This document shows positions 43,957-52,744 of a stretch of DNA of 64,000 nucleotides, piece after piece. Origin of the DNA: Syntrophomonadaceae bacterium (GTDB lineage: Bacteria; Bacillota; PH28-bin88); contig JAGXSE010000037.1 in the NCBI GenBank assembly GCA_018333865.1, positions 1-64,000 on the forward strand. The letters run 5' to 3'. Position 1 is the stretch's first letter. The number at the start of each line of letters is the position of its first letter. A program made the translations under genes and the position numbers. The notes beneath the pieces are model-generated. The model did not search any database, was not told the origin of the DNA, and was given only the letters and a program-made list of their open reading frames with translations.

Positions 43957-44552
43957 TAGGCATTGGCCCTGGATCCAAAGAATACCTTCCCCCAATTGCT
44001 GTTGAAATAATAAATAAAGCAGAAGTTCTCTTTGGCGGACAACGGGCTTTAAACATGTTTAAAGAGCTAGAGTGTGAAAAATTAACAATTGACAGTAACA
44101 TCGAAAATGTTCTCACTATCATCCAGCAACGCTACAGGAAACAGAATGTTGTAGTTTTAGTCTCCGGAGATCCTGGTTTCTTCAGTTTATTAAGCAGATT
44201 AAAAGAAAAAGTGCCAGAAGAGGAACTTAATGTAATTCCGGGAATTAGCTCTGTTCAATTAGCATTTGCACGGATAAAAAAGCCTTGGCACAATATGCAG
44301 GCGATCAGCCTCCATGGCAGAGATATATCTGAGCTTGAACAATACCTTACTGTTTCTCCTCTGGCTATCTTGTGTGATCAGAACCATTCACCACAGATAA
44401 TCGCAAGATATTTTTTGAGCAGAGGAATTGCTGACCGGCAAGCCTTTGTTTTTCAAAACCTGAGTTACCCGGAAGAAAACATAGCTTCCGTTAACATAGA
44501 GGAAATGGCGGGATATCAAACATGTGGTAATGCACTAGTAGTTATTACTTAA
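43935..44552 (+). CDS. cbiE: Cobalt-precorrin-7 C5-methyltransferase CbiE
   Basis: A 205-residue tetrapyrrole methylase: IHVVGIGPGSKEYL, LVSGDPGFFSLL, VIPGISSVQLAFARI. TTG 43935 follows GGGGAG at 9 bases. With CbiT (next gene) it does the work of the fused CobL/CbiET. Methylates C5 of the corrin. Confidence 0.94.
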   Translation: MAAKIHVVGIGPGSKEYLPPIAVEIINKAEVLFGGQRALNMFKELECEKLTIDSNIENVLTIIQQRYRKQNVVVLVSGDPGFFSLLSRLKEKVPEEELNVIPGISSVQLAFARIKKPWHNMQAISLHGRDISELEQYLTVSPLAILCDQNHSPQIIARYFLSRGIADRQAFVFQNLSYPEENIASVNIEEMAGYQTCGNALVVIT

Positions 44553-44567
44553 AGAGAGGCATCAGTT

Positions 44568-45176
44568 ATGATTGAAAAAACCCAACAGCTAGGGGCTCTC
44601 GGACTGCCGGACTCTTGTTTTATTAGAGGCGAAGCCCCGATGACCAAACAAGAAATACGCTGGCTGACTTTATGCAAAGCCAGAATTGAGCCCTCGAACT
44701 GCATCTGGGATATTGGAGCAGGTACTGGATCCATTTCCGTGGAAGCAGCCCGATTGGCTCCACAGGGTCTGGTTTACGCTATTGAGAAAGATCTTGAGGC
44801 AATTGACCTTATAAAAGATAATGCTATGCGTTTTCAAACTGCCAATCTCGAAGCCGTTTTTGGTTTCGCCCCACAAGCTCTCACTGACCTGCCTGACCCC
44901 GATCGGATTATTATTAGCGGCAGCGGAGGAGCTATGGAGGCCATTTTAGACTGTTGCACTAACAGACTGAGACCCAAGGGGTTGATAGTTTTTAATGCCA
45001 TCACTGTCGACAATCTAAACAGGGGCATCTCATATTTCAAGTCAGCCAAATGGCATCTAGAGGGTATTATGACCCAAATTAGCAGGCTAGAAGAAACAAA
45101 AGACGTACACATGTGGAAAGCCCTAAACCCGGTTCAAATTATTGTCGCAACAAGGGAGGCAGCCAATGCTTGGTAA
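44568..45176 (+). CDS. cbiT: Cobalt-precorrin-6B C15-methyltransferase (decarboxylating) CbiT
   Basis: A 202-residue Rossmann methyltransferase: GLPDSCFIRGEAPMTKQEIR at the N-terminus, SAM motif WDIGAGTGSISVEAARLAP, and PDRIIISGSGGAMEAIL. It methylates C15 and decarboxylates the C12 acetate. Its last bases overlap the cbiL start. Confidence 0.95.
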   Translation: MIEKTQQLGALGLPDSCFIRGEAPMTKQEIRWLTLCKARIEPSNCIWDIGAGTGSISVEAARLAPQGLVYAIEKDLEAIDLIKDNAMRFQTANLEAVFGFAPQALTDLPDPDRIIISGSGGAMEAILDCCTNRLRPKGLIVFNAITVDNLNRGISYFKSAKWHLEGIMTQISRLEETKDVHMWKALNPVQIIVATREAANAW

Positions 45177-45870
45177 ATTATTTGGAATTGGCGTCGGTCC
45201 AGGGGATCCGGATTTAATCACCCTCAAAGGATATAAAATTTTAAGGGAAGCAAGTCTTATATGTGTGCCAAAGTCTAAAAATGAAGCCACTAGTTTGGCA
45301 TTAAGGATTGTTCAGCCCCATCTAACCAAAAACCAAACAATAATTGAAGTAGTCATGCCGATGCAGGAAGACCCGGAAGTTTTAAGCTCATATTGGAAAG
45401 AGGCCGCTAAAACAATCGGATCCCACCTGTCTCAAGGGCAAGATGTGGTTTTTCTTACTCTGGGGGATCCCTCATTTTACAGCACCTATTCTTATCTGAT
45501 CAGAAGCCTCAAAGAAGCGCTTCCTGAAATTACTTGGGAGACAATTCCTGGCATTATGTCCATTTCTGCCGCCGCTGCCAGGGCTGGAATTGCCCTGGTA
45601 GAAGGACAGGATAAAATTGCCGTCGTAGCCAGAAATTTTGACGAAGTTGAGCTTTCTTCAATCCTTGATACTTTTAATACTGTTGTCCTGATGAAACTAA
45701 CAAGGGATTTTGATGCAGTTGTCGACCTGCTGTTAAAAAAAGGGCTTGCAGAACAGGCTGTACTTATAACCAGATGCGGGTTGCCTGGTGAAAAAATTAC
45801 GTCTGACCTCAAAACATTAAAAGGTCAACCCATTGATTATTTTTCACTCCTAATAGTAAAAAGGGGGTAA
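45166..45870 (+). CDS. cbiL: Cobalt-factor II / precorrin-2 C20-methyltransferase CbiL
   Basis: A 234-residue tetrapyrrole methylase: FGIGVGPGDPDLITLKGYKI, VFLTLGDPSFYSTYSYL, IPGIMSISAAAARAGIALVE. ATG 45166 follows AAGGGAGG and overlaps cbiT by 11 bases; an upstream ATG 45142 lacks a site. Confidence 0.95.
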   Translation: MLGKLFGIGVGPGDPDLITLKGYKILREASLICVPKSKNEATSLALRIVQPHLTKNQTIIEVVMPMQEDPEVLSSYWKEAAKTIGSHLSQGQDVVFLTLGDPSFYSTYSYLIRSLKEALPEITWETIPGIMSISAAAARAGIALVEGQDKIAVVARNFDEVELSSILDTFNTVVLMKLTRDFDAVVDLLLKKGLAEQAVLITRCGLPGEKITSDLKTLKGQPIDYFSLLIVKRG

Positions 45871-45874
45871 AACT

Positions 45875-46639
45875 TTGTTTGTCCACTTTGTTGGCGCTGG
45901 TCCTGGTGATCCTGAGCTTCTAACAATAAAAGGAAAGCGGTTGTTAGAACAGGCTGAAGTGATTATTTACACTGGCTCATTGATAAATCCGGATTTACTG
46001 AGATACACCAGGAGGGATGCCGAAGTATATAACAGTGCTTCGATGACCCTTGAGGAAATAAGCAATTTAATTGTTAGTTCTGTCCAACAAGGAAAGCAAG
46101 TTGTGCGGCTACATACGGGTGATCCTTCTTTATATGGAGCAATTCAGGAACAAATCGACTTCCTGCAAGACCATCAGATAAAATGTCAGGTTGTTCCCGG
46201 GGTAAGTTCGTTTTCTGCTGCTGCAGCACTACTTCAGAAGGAATATACCAAGCCGGGGGTTTCTCAGACACTGATTATTACACGGATGGGAGGAAATACA
46301 CCGGTACCACAAAAAGAAAAACTAGAGGTTTTAGCAAAACATCAGGCCTCGATGTGCATCTTTTTAAGCGTTCACATGATGAAGGACATAGTCAGTGAAC
46401 TGGTGACCGGTGGTTATCCTTTAAACACCCCTGTTGCTGTGGTTTATAAAGCTTCCTGGCCTGAAGAACTGATTATCCGAGGCACATTGGAAAATATTCT
46501 TTGTCGAGTTGAAGCCCAAAAGATTGAGAAGACTGCATTAATACTGGTAGGCTCCTTCTTAGATGAGGAACGCACAAGGTCCTGCCTGTATCATCCTGGC
46601 TTTACCCATCTTTTCAGGGAAGGTACTGAGACAGAGTGA
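45875..46639 (+). CDS. cbiF: Cobalt-precorrin-4 C11-methyltransferase CbiF
   Basis: A 254-residue tetrapyrrole methylase: VHFVGAGPGDPELLTIKGKR, YTGSLINPDLL, LHTGDPSLYGAIQEQID, VPGVSSFSAAAALLQKEYT. TTG 45875 follows AAGGGGG. It overlaps cbiG by four bases. Confidence 0.95.
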   Translation: MFVHFVGAGPGDPELLTIKGKRLLEQAEVIIYTGSLINPDLLRYTRRDAEVYNSASMTLEEISNLIVSSVQQGKQVVRLHTGDPSLYGAIQEQIDFLQDHQIKCQVVPGVSSFSAAAALLQKEYTKPGVSQTLIITRMGGNTPVPQKEKLEVLAKHQASMCIFLSVHMMKDIVSELVTGGYPLNTPVAVVYKASWPEELIIRGTLENILCRVEAQKIEKTALILVGSFLDEERTRSCLYHPGFTHLFREGTETE

Positions 46640-47733
46640 AAAACTTAAAAATTATTTGTTTAACAAAGAAGGGTCTGGTTCAGGCAATACAGGTGGCAGA
46701 AAAATGGGACGGGCCGTGCCAGATCTTTGCTTTACAAAAAGCCATGGACCGGAATAATTTCAATCGTGCAACTTCCTTTAACCAGCCACTAAGCAGCCTC
46801 TTGAGTGTGCTTTGGCCGGAAAATAATAATATTTTATTTATTGGAGCTTTAGGCATTCTTGTCAGAAGTTTTGCCGCTTTATTAAAATCAAAGTTTACTG
46901 ACCCCGCAGTAGTGGCAATGGACGAAAAAGGACAGTTTGTCATTAGCGTGCTTTCAGGCCACTGGGGTGGCGCAAATGATTTGGCCAAAACCTTGGCCGA
47001 AAAACTAGGCAGCCAACCTGTAATAACCACCGCTACCGATGTTTGGGGTAAGTTAGGAATCGATGTCTTGGCAAAAAAATGGCGCTTAATCCCCGAACCT
47101 TATGAAAGCCTGAAGACCATTAACGCATTGCTAGTTAGTGAACAACAGCTGACAGTATATAGCGATTACAATGTTTCTAATTTGCTGGAGAAAGCAGGCT
47201 CAGGCGTTACAGGGCTTTTGTTTAAACCATCGAGTTCTTTGTGCTCTAACCAAACTGAACAGAACTCTCCTTGTGCTGTGATCACGAATAAAGACCGGGA
47301 CCTGTTTCCAGCTGCCTGGATTTTGTTGAGGCCTGCAAATCTGATTGTCGGTATTGGCTGCCGGAAAGGGGTATCTGCGGATGAGATCACCAGTGGAATA
47401 AAAGCCGCTTTGAAGCAGGTACAGAAAAGCATTTTTAGTGTAAAATGCCTCGCCAGCGCAGATATTAAACGCTCGGAACCCGGCTTACAAGAGGCTGCCC
47501 GGCTCTTATCGGTTTCATGTGTTTATTACAAGGCAGAGGATTTGAATACCTTTACTGAAGCCAATTCGACCATAAAAACCTCCATTACAGCATGGCAAAA
47601 GAGGGGAGTAAAGGCGGTATGCGAACCTGCAGCAATGATGACCGGCAACAAATCAAAACTGATTCTTCCCAAAACTATCTTCTCCAAGGTAACCATAGCA
47701 ATAGCAGAGGAAAACTGGCCATTGTCGGGATAG
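46636..47733 (+). CDS. cbiG: Cobalt-precorrin-5A hydrolase CbiG
   Basis: A 365-residue CbiG that opens the delta-lactone and releases acetaldehyde in the anaerobic route. Core motifs: FIGALGILVRSFAALLKSK, DPAVVAMDEKGQFVISVLSG then HWGGANDLA, and the C-terminal VGIGCRKGVSADEI. GTG 46636 overlaps the cbiF stop. The cbiH frame begins well inside its 3' end. Confidence 0.95.
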   Translation: MKNLKIICLTKKGLVQAIQVAEKWDGPCQIFALQKAMDRNNFNRATSFNQPLSSLLSVLWPENNNILFIGALGILVRSFAALLKSKFTDPAVVAMDEKGQFVISVLSGHWGGANDLAKTLAEKLGSQPVITTATDVWGKLGIDVLAKKWRLIPEPYESLKTINALLVSEQQLTVYSDYNVSNLLEKAGSGVTGLLFKPSSSLCSNQTEQNSPCAVITNKDRDLFPAAWILLRPANLIVGIGCRKGVSADEITSGIKAALKQVQKSIFSVKCLASADIKRSEPGLQEAARLLSVSCVYYKAEDLNTFTEANSTIKTSITAWQKRGVKAVCEPAAMMTGNKSKLILPKTIFSKVTIAIAEENWPLSG

Positions 47734-48443
47734 GCCCTGGTGATGCAAACCACTTAACCCCTAAAGCAAGGGAAGCTATTTTAGTTTCTACGGTAATTGT
47801 TGGCTATTCTACTTACTTAGACCTGATACCTGAGCTGATTAATACCAAGATATTGGTAAAGACTGGCATGACCCAGGAAATTGACAGATGCCGCCAAGCC
47901 ATCCAATATACCCTTGCAGGGGAAAGGGTATCGGTAATATCCGGCGGGGACGCCGGTATTTATGGAATGGCTGGGCTAATCCTTGAGCTTTTACATCAAA
48001 CCGGGAAAGCTCAACAGGTCGATGTGGAAATAATTCCGGGCATTAGTGCATTAAACGCAGCTGCAGCTTTGGTTGGCGCACCGCTAATGCAGGATTTTGC
48101 CGCGATCAGTTTGAGTGACCTTTTGATTCCTTGGGACATCATCCAAAAAAGAATTGAACTGGCTGCCCAGGCTGATTTCGTGATCGTGTTTTACAACCCC
48201 AAGAGCAAGAGACGCAAGGTCCAAATTATAGTTGCTCAAGAGATTATTGCGAAATACCGTCCTGGAAATACTCCGGTTGCTGTTGTAACAAACGCAACCA
48301 GGGCCAACCAAAAGGTTTCCATTTCTAATCTCAGCGACTTTACCGACCTGCCAATTGACATGTTTACCACCGTTATTATAGGCAATTCATCTAGCAAGTC
48401 CTATGGAAATCATATTATTACTTCCAGGGGGTATCCTGTGTGA
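47619..48443 (+). CDS. cbiH: Cobalt-precorrin-3B C17-methyltransferase CbiH
   Basis: A tetrapyrrole methylase of about 274 residues: GKLAIVGIGPGDANHLTPKA, VISGGDAGIYGMAGLILEL, IPGISALNAAAALVGAPLMQ, FYNPKSKRRKVQ. ATG 47619 (or ATG 47592) gives an unusual N-terminal extension of about 34 residues (RTCSNDDRQQIKTDSS...) and an overlap of 115 bases with cbiG in another frame. No canonical start lies nearer the core, so the extension is either real or the start is near-cognate. Confidence 0.92.
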   Translation: MRTCSNDDRQQIKTDSSQNYLLQGNHSNSRGKLAIVGIGPGDANHLTPKAREAILVSTVIVGYSTYLDLIPELINTKILVKTGMTQEIDRCRQAIQYTLAGERVSVISGGDAGIYGMAGLILELLHQTGKAQQVDVEIIPGISALNAAAALVGAPLMQDFAAISLSDLLIPWDIIQKRIELAAQADFVIVFYNPKSKRRKVQIIVAQEIIAKYRPGNTPVAVVTNATRANQKVSISNLSDFTDLPIDMFTTVIIGNSSSKSYGNHIITSRGYPV

Positions 48444-49207
48444 TTTTGGTCTTGGCCGGTACGGCGGAAGGCAGGTCATTAGTTGAAGACTTACTCGGGG
48501 CCGGTTTTAAATTGCTTGTTTCTACTTCTACCTTTTATGGGGCATGGCTGGTAGAACGAACAGGGATAAATTGTACCAGGTTCGGTCCTTTGTCGCTTGA
48601 TAGCATGGTGGCAGTTGTCAAAGAAAATAACATCACGACAATAATTGATGCAACCCATCCCTTTGCCGCTGCTGTTTCTAAGATTGCCCACGAGGTTGCT
48701 AATTCATGCCAAATTCCGCTAATCCGATACAGCCGGAGCAGCACTGAAATCCCATTGAACCCTCTCATAGAGATTGCAGCATCTTGGGAGGAAGCTGTGG
48801 AAAAAGCCAAAACCCTGGGACCGAACATTTTTTTAACGATCGGAACCCGTAACCTTCACTTGTTTGTTACAGGATTAACTGGTTTAAATGTCAGGCTTAT
48901 CCCCCGGGTATTACCTTTGCATGAATCAATTATAAGATGCCAGGAACTAGGCATCCCCCCAAAAGATATAGTTGCGATGCAGGGGCCCTTTTCAAAAGAA
49001 CTTAATCTGGCCTTGATGAAATTTTATGGTATTACAGGCATGATCAGTAAAGAAAGCGGGCAAGAAGGCGGTGCTGAGGAAAAAATAGCTGCTTGCTTAG
49101 AAAGTTCCGTACCCTTAATTTTGGTCAAAAGGCCGTCTTATTCCGGAGAATGCCTTAAATCTAACAGCGATGTAATTCAGCGTCTTAGAGAGCTTCAAAT
49201 CAGCTAA
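48440..49207 (+). CDS. cbiJ: Cobalt-precorrin-6A reductase CbiJ
   Basis: A 255-residue reductase (CobK/CbiJ): VLAGTAEGRSLVEDLL, DATHPFAAAVSKIAHEVA, IPLIRYSRSS, FLTIGTRNL, and MQGPFSKELNLALM with ITGMISKESGQEGG. It reduces the macrocycle with NAD(P)H. GTG 48440 overlaps the cbiH stop (GTGTGA). Confidence 0.94.
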   Translation: MILVLAGTAEGRSLVEDLLGAGFKLLVSTSTFYGAWLVERTGINCTRFGPLSLDSMVAVVKENNITTIIDATHPFAAAVSKIAHEVANSCQIPLIRYSRSSTEIPLNPLIEIAASWEEAVEKAKTLGPNIFLTIGTRNLHLFVTGLTGLNVRLIPRVLPLHESIIRCQELGIPPKDIVAMQGPFSKELNLALMKFYGITGMISKESGQEGGAEEKIAACLESSVPLILVKRPSYSGECLKSNSDVIQRLRELQIS

Positions 49208-49223
49208 TTGGGGGTGTTGTAAA

Positions 49224-49592
49224 ATGACTTGGGGTATTATAATCCTTGGCCATGGCAGCAAAAGGCCAGAGGCTGTAGCAGGTATGCTTGCGGTAGGAAA
49301 CGCCATCAAGCAAAAGCTAGCTAATGTGGCTGTGGCCACCGCATTTATGGCCCATGCCACGCCTGGTATCGAAGAAACAGTTGCAGCATTGGTAAAAAAA
49401 GGGGTCACTGACATTATTGTTGCTACTTGTTTCTTGTTTGAAGGTGTTCATGTGTTAGAGGATATTCCTCGGATCCTGGAACAACTGCAAGACGAGTATC
49501 AACATAAAATTAGGTTTACCTGCACGTCCTCCTTGGGTGGAGACCCAAGGCTTGTAGACATGATGATCGATAAAATCAGGGAGGTTTCCTGA
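49224..49592 (+). CDS. cbiX: Sirohydrochlorin cobaltochelatase CbiX (short form)
   Basis: A 122-residue protein: IIILGHGSKRPEA carries the metal-binding His, and AFMAHATPGIEETVAALVKK plus ATCFLFEGVHVLEDIP the second site. The length matches the small single-domain CbiX that acts as a homodimer, well known in archaea. It inserts cobalt into sirohydrochlorin, which makes this the early-cobalt pathway. Confidence 0.92.
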   Translation: MTWGIIILGHGSKRPEAVAGMLAVGNAIKQKLANVAVATAFMAHATPGIEETVAALVKKGVTDIIVATCFLFEGVHVLEDIPRILEQLQDEYQHKIRFTCTSSLGGDPRLVDMMIDKIREVS

Positions 49593-50233
49593 TGGAACAC
49601 CTGATTAATCCCAATGAAATTGAAACCTTAAGCATGCAAATAATTGCTGCCCAAACAGGGATTGATTTGACTTCACCTGAAGGTCTGATCGCCGGCCGGG
49701 TAATCCATGCTGCTGGAGACCCTGCTCTTGTCCGCGATCTGATCATCCATCCGGAAGCTATTATGGCCGGCAAAAAAGCATTGTCCAACCGGGGGCATAT
49801 AATCACCGATGTAAATATGGTTAAAACAGGCATTAGCCAGGTTTTATCTGAAAGGTTTGGCGTCAGTATTCTCTGTCATATAAACCATCCGTCTGTAATT
49901 AACGCTGCAAAAACTTCAGGCCATACTAGGGCCAAGGTTGCGATAGAAATGCTTTCTCCCTGGATGGACGGGGGCATTGTGGCTATCGGCAATGCTCCAA
50001 CTGCCCTATTTCAGTTAATTGAATTAATTACACAGAAAAAGGTAAGACCAGAACTGATAGTAGGAACGCCCGTTGGGTTCGTTGGTGCGGCAGAATCAAA
50101 AGAGCTGTTAACCTCAATTCAAACACCCCATATCACAATCCGGGGAACTAAAGGGGGAAGCGCCGTTGCAGCTGCCATTGTTAACACCCTTTTTAGGATA
50201 ATGCTGCAGGAGGAGGAAAAGCATAATGGCTAA
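49592..50233 (+). CDS. cbiC: Cobalt-precorrin-8 methylmutase CbiC
   Basis: A 213-residue CbiC/CobH: ARVIHAAGDPALVRDL-like GRVIHAAGDPALVRDLIIHP, DVNMVKTGIS, AIGNAPTALFQLIEL, GTPVGFVGAAESKE. It moves the C11 methyl to C12. The ATG overlaps the cbiX stop by one base, and its end overlaps cbiP by 8. Confidence 0.95.
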   Translation: MEHLINPNEIETLSMQIIAAQTGIDLTSPEGLIAGRVIHAAGDPALVRDLIIHPEAIMAGKKALSNRGHIITDVNMVKTGISQVLSERFGVSILCHINHPSVINAAKTSGHTRAKVAIEMLSPWMDGGIVAIGNAPTALFQLIELITQKKVRPELIVGTPVGFVGAAESKELLTSIQTPHITIRGTKGGSAVAAAIVNTLFRIMLQEEEKHNG

Positions 50234-51764
50234 AGCACTGATGCTGCAGGGTACCAGTTCCAATGTTGGCAAGAGCGTAATTACAACAGCCCTCTGCAGG
50301 ATTTTTTATCAGGACTGCTGGCGGGTAGTTCCTTTTAAAGCGCAAAACATGGCCTTAAATTCCTTTGTTACCCTATCTGGCGGTGAAATTGGCAGGGCAC
50401 AGGCAGTGCAAGCCCAGGCTTGCGGCCTGTTGCCTGAAGTGGAAATGAACCCCATTTTACTTAAACCAACAGGCAACAGCACCTCTCAGGTTATTGTTCT
50501 GGGTCGTCCGGTTGGCAACATGTCGGCCATTGAGTACCATAGCAATTTTAACACATCGGCACTGGGTATTATCGCTGAATGTTTGGCAAAATACCACCAG
50601 AAGTATGAAATAATTGTAATCGAAGGGGCAGGAAGTCCGGTAGAAGTAAATTTAAAATCCAGGGATATCGTTAACATGAGAATTGCAAAAATGGCCGACG
50701 CTCCTGTTATCCTTGTAGCTGATATTGATCGGGGCGGTGCACTGGCCTCCATTGTGGGTACTCTAGAGCTTTTAGATCCGGATGAAAGAGATCTGGTTGC
50801 CGGTATCATAATTAATAAATTTAGAGGTGATATTGACCTGTTAAAACCGGCCCTGGATTTTTTGGAGCAAAAAACAGGCAAGCAAATACTAGGTGTATTA
50901 CCATTCTGGAGTGATCTGCAGATTCCCCAGGAAGATTCCGTAGAATTGGAAAGATTAACTGATAGACGGCCCAGAGACAACAAGCATATCGATATTGCTG
51001 TCATAAAGCTTCCGCGGATTTCTAATTTCACTGATTTTGAGCCTTTTCTTTGCGAACCTGATGTACAATTAAGGTATGTCCAGGAAACGGCTGAATTTGG
51101 AAAACCAGACCTGGTAATCATTCCGGGCAGCAAAAATACGATTGAAGATTTGATCTTTTTGGAAGAAAAAGGTCTTGCCACTGCCATTTTACAAGCAATA
51201 ACAGCAAATACACCCTTAATCGGGATCTGCGGCGGTTTTCAGATGCTCGGGGAGAAAGTAGAAGATCCCCACGGAATGGAAAGCGCCTATCATAGCAAGC
51301 TTGGTTTAGGCCTGATCCCCATGTCTACCCGATTGCACAAAGACAAGATTACGACTCAGATCACTGCTGTTATTCAAGAAAACACAATTCCCTGGCTAAG
51401 AACCATGGTTGGAGAAACAATATCCGGATATGAAATTCATATGGGCAGAAGCGAGCTCCAATCTGGAACTCGTCCAGTGTTTATTTTAGATAAACCCGCA
51501 GCTACAGAACCGGGGGTTTGGGACGGAGCAGGTGCCAACCAGGGTATGGTTTTTGGGACTTATCTACACGGGATCTTTGAAAATGATGGTATTAGATGGA
51601 GCCTGATTAACTGGCTGCGGGAACGTCGCGGTTGGGCTCCCTTGGAACGAAAAACCTCATATTTAGAAACCAGGGAGCACCATTACAATCTCCTGGCCGA
51701 TATTGTACGAAAAAATATAAATATGGCAAAAATTTATCAACTCCTTGCTACAAATCGCAATTAA
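50226..51764 (+). CDS. cbiP: Cobyric acid synthase CbiP
   Basis: A 512-residue glutamine-dependent amidase that amidates b, d, e and g carboxylates. N-terminal dethiobiotin synthetase-like ATPase (LMLQGTSSNVGKSVITTALC; PFKAQNMALNS), C-terminal glutaminase with the nucleophile Cys in IGICGGFQMLGE and His in GTYLHGIFEND. GGAGGAGG precedes ATG 50226. Confidence 0.96.
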   Translation: MAKALMLQGTSSNVGKSVITTALCRIFYQDCWRVVPFKAQNMALNSFVTLSGGEIGRAQAVQAQACGLLPEVEMNPILLKPTGNSTSQVIVLGRPVGNMSAIEYHSNFNTSALGIIAECLAKYHQKYEIIVIEGAGSPVEVNLKSRDIVNMRIAKMADAPVILVADIDRGGALASIVGTLELLDPDERDLVAGIIINKFRGDIDLLKPALDFLEQKTGKQILGVLPFWSDLQIPQEDSVELERLTDRRPRDNKHIDIAVIKLPRISNFTDFEPFLCEPDVQLRYVQETAEFGKPDLVIIPGSKNTIEDLIFLEEKGLATAILQAITANTPLIGICGGFQMLGEKVEDPHGMESAYHSKLGLGLIPMSTRLHKDKITTQITAVIQENTIPWLRTMVGETISGYEIHMGRSELQSGTRPVFILDKPAATEPGVWDGAGANQGMVFGTYLHGIFENDGIRWSLINWLRERRGWAPLERKTSYLETREHHYNLLADIVRKNINMAKIYQLLATNRN

Positions 51765-51765
51765 C

Positions 51766-52740
51766 ATGGATATATTCGCGATCATTTATTATTCCTGCAT
51801 TATAACCGATATTATTGTCGGCGATCCAAAATGGATAATCCATCCTACTCAGATTATTGGCCGCGTAATCATTAAACTGGAGGCTCTCTTGCGTTTTGAA
51901 GGGCAACCGCCCATTATTCAACGCCTGACTGGTTTTCTTTTGGTTGTTATTGTTGTCGCAGGGACTTATACTATTACTTATTATGTTTTAAGACTATGTT
52001 TATTTATATCGCCTGTGGTAGCCCTAGGGGCAAAGATATGGCTCTTATCCACTACCATCGCCATAAAAGGTCTCTCCCTTGCCGGATATAATATTTACCG
52101 ATTGTTGATTGAGGGCAACCTACAAGAAGCAAGGCTTAAATTAGGGGAAATTGTTGGTCGCGATACGGAGAATCTGCCTGAGACAGAAATTGTCAGGGGC
52201 ACTGTCGAGACAATAGCTGAAAACACAGTTGACGGGATAATTGCTCCTTTATTTTTTGCCTTACTGGGTGGTGTCCCCCTGGCTATGGCTTATCGGGCAA
52301 CCAATACCCTGGACTCCATGTTAGGATACAAAAATGAACGTTACCGGTATTTTGGTACCGCAGCAGCTCGTTTGGATGATGTCGCAAACTTTCTTCCTGC
52401 CAGATTAACTGGTTTATGTATGGTGGCGGCCAGCTTTGCGCTAAAGCTGAATTATAAAAATGCTTGGCAGACTATTGTTAATGATGCTAAGAAACATCCC
52501 AGCCCAAACAGCGGCATCCCGGAAGCAGCTACCGCTGGCGCTCTCGGCATTCGGCTTGGAGGCACTAATTTTTATCAAGGCAACCCATCCTTTCGCGCTT
52601 TTCTAGGTGAAGAAAAATACCAGCTGGGTCCAAATCATATTAAAACTACCATTCTTTTAATGGCAGCAACTACTGCTCTTTTTGCAGTCTTATCTGCGTT
52701 AGTTTTTTTAGCCCCTTGGATTCTTTCATCTGTGAGGTGA
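51766..52740 (+). CDS. cbiB: Adenosylcobinamide-phosphate synthase CbiB
   Basis: A 324-residue membrane protein: CIITDIIVGDPKWIIHPTQI at the N-terminus, IVGRDTENLPETEIVRGTVE, TIAENTVDGIIAPLFFALLGG, ATNTLDSMLGYKN and HPSPNSGIPEAATAGALGI. About five hydrophobic segments. It attaches aminopropanol phosphate. ATG 51766 has no clear ribosome site; TTG 51745, inside cbiP, would add seven residues. Coupling to cbiP is likely. Confidence 0.94.
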   Translation: MDIFAIIYYSCIITDIIVGDPKWIIHPTQIIGRVIIKLEALLRFEGQPPIIQRLTGFLLVVIVVAGTYTITYYVLRLCLFISPVVALGAKIWLLSTTIAIKGLSLAGYNIYRLLIEGNLQEARLKLGEIVGRDTENLPETEIVRGTVETIAENTVDGIIAPLFFALLGGVPLAMAYRATNTLDSMLGYKNERYRYFGTAAARLDDVANFLPARLTGLCMVAASFALKLNYKNAWQTIVNDAKKHPSPNSGIPEAATAGALGIRLGGTNFYQGNPSFRAFLGEEKYQLGPNHIKTTILLMAATTALFAVLSALVFLAPWILSSVR

Positions 52741-52744
52741 CCTG

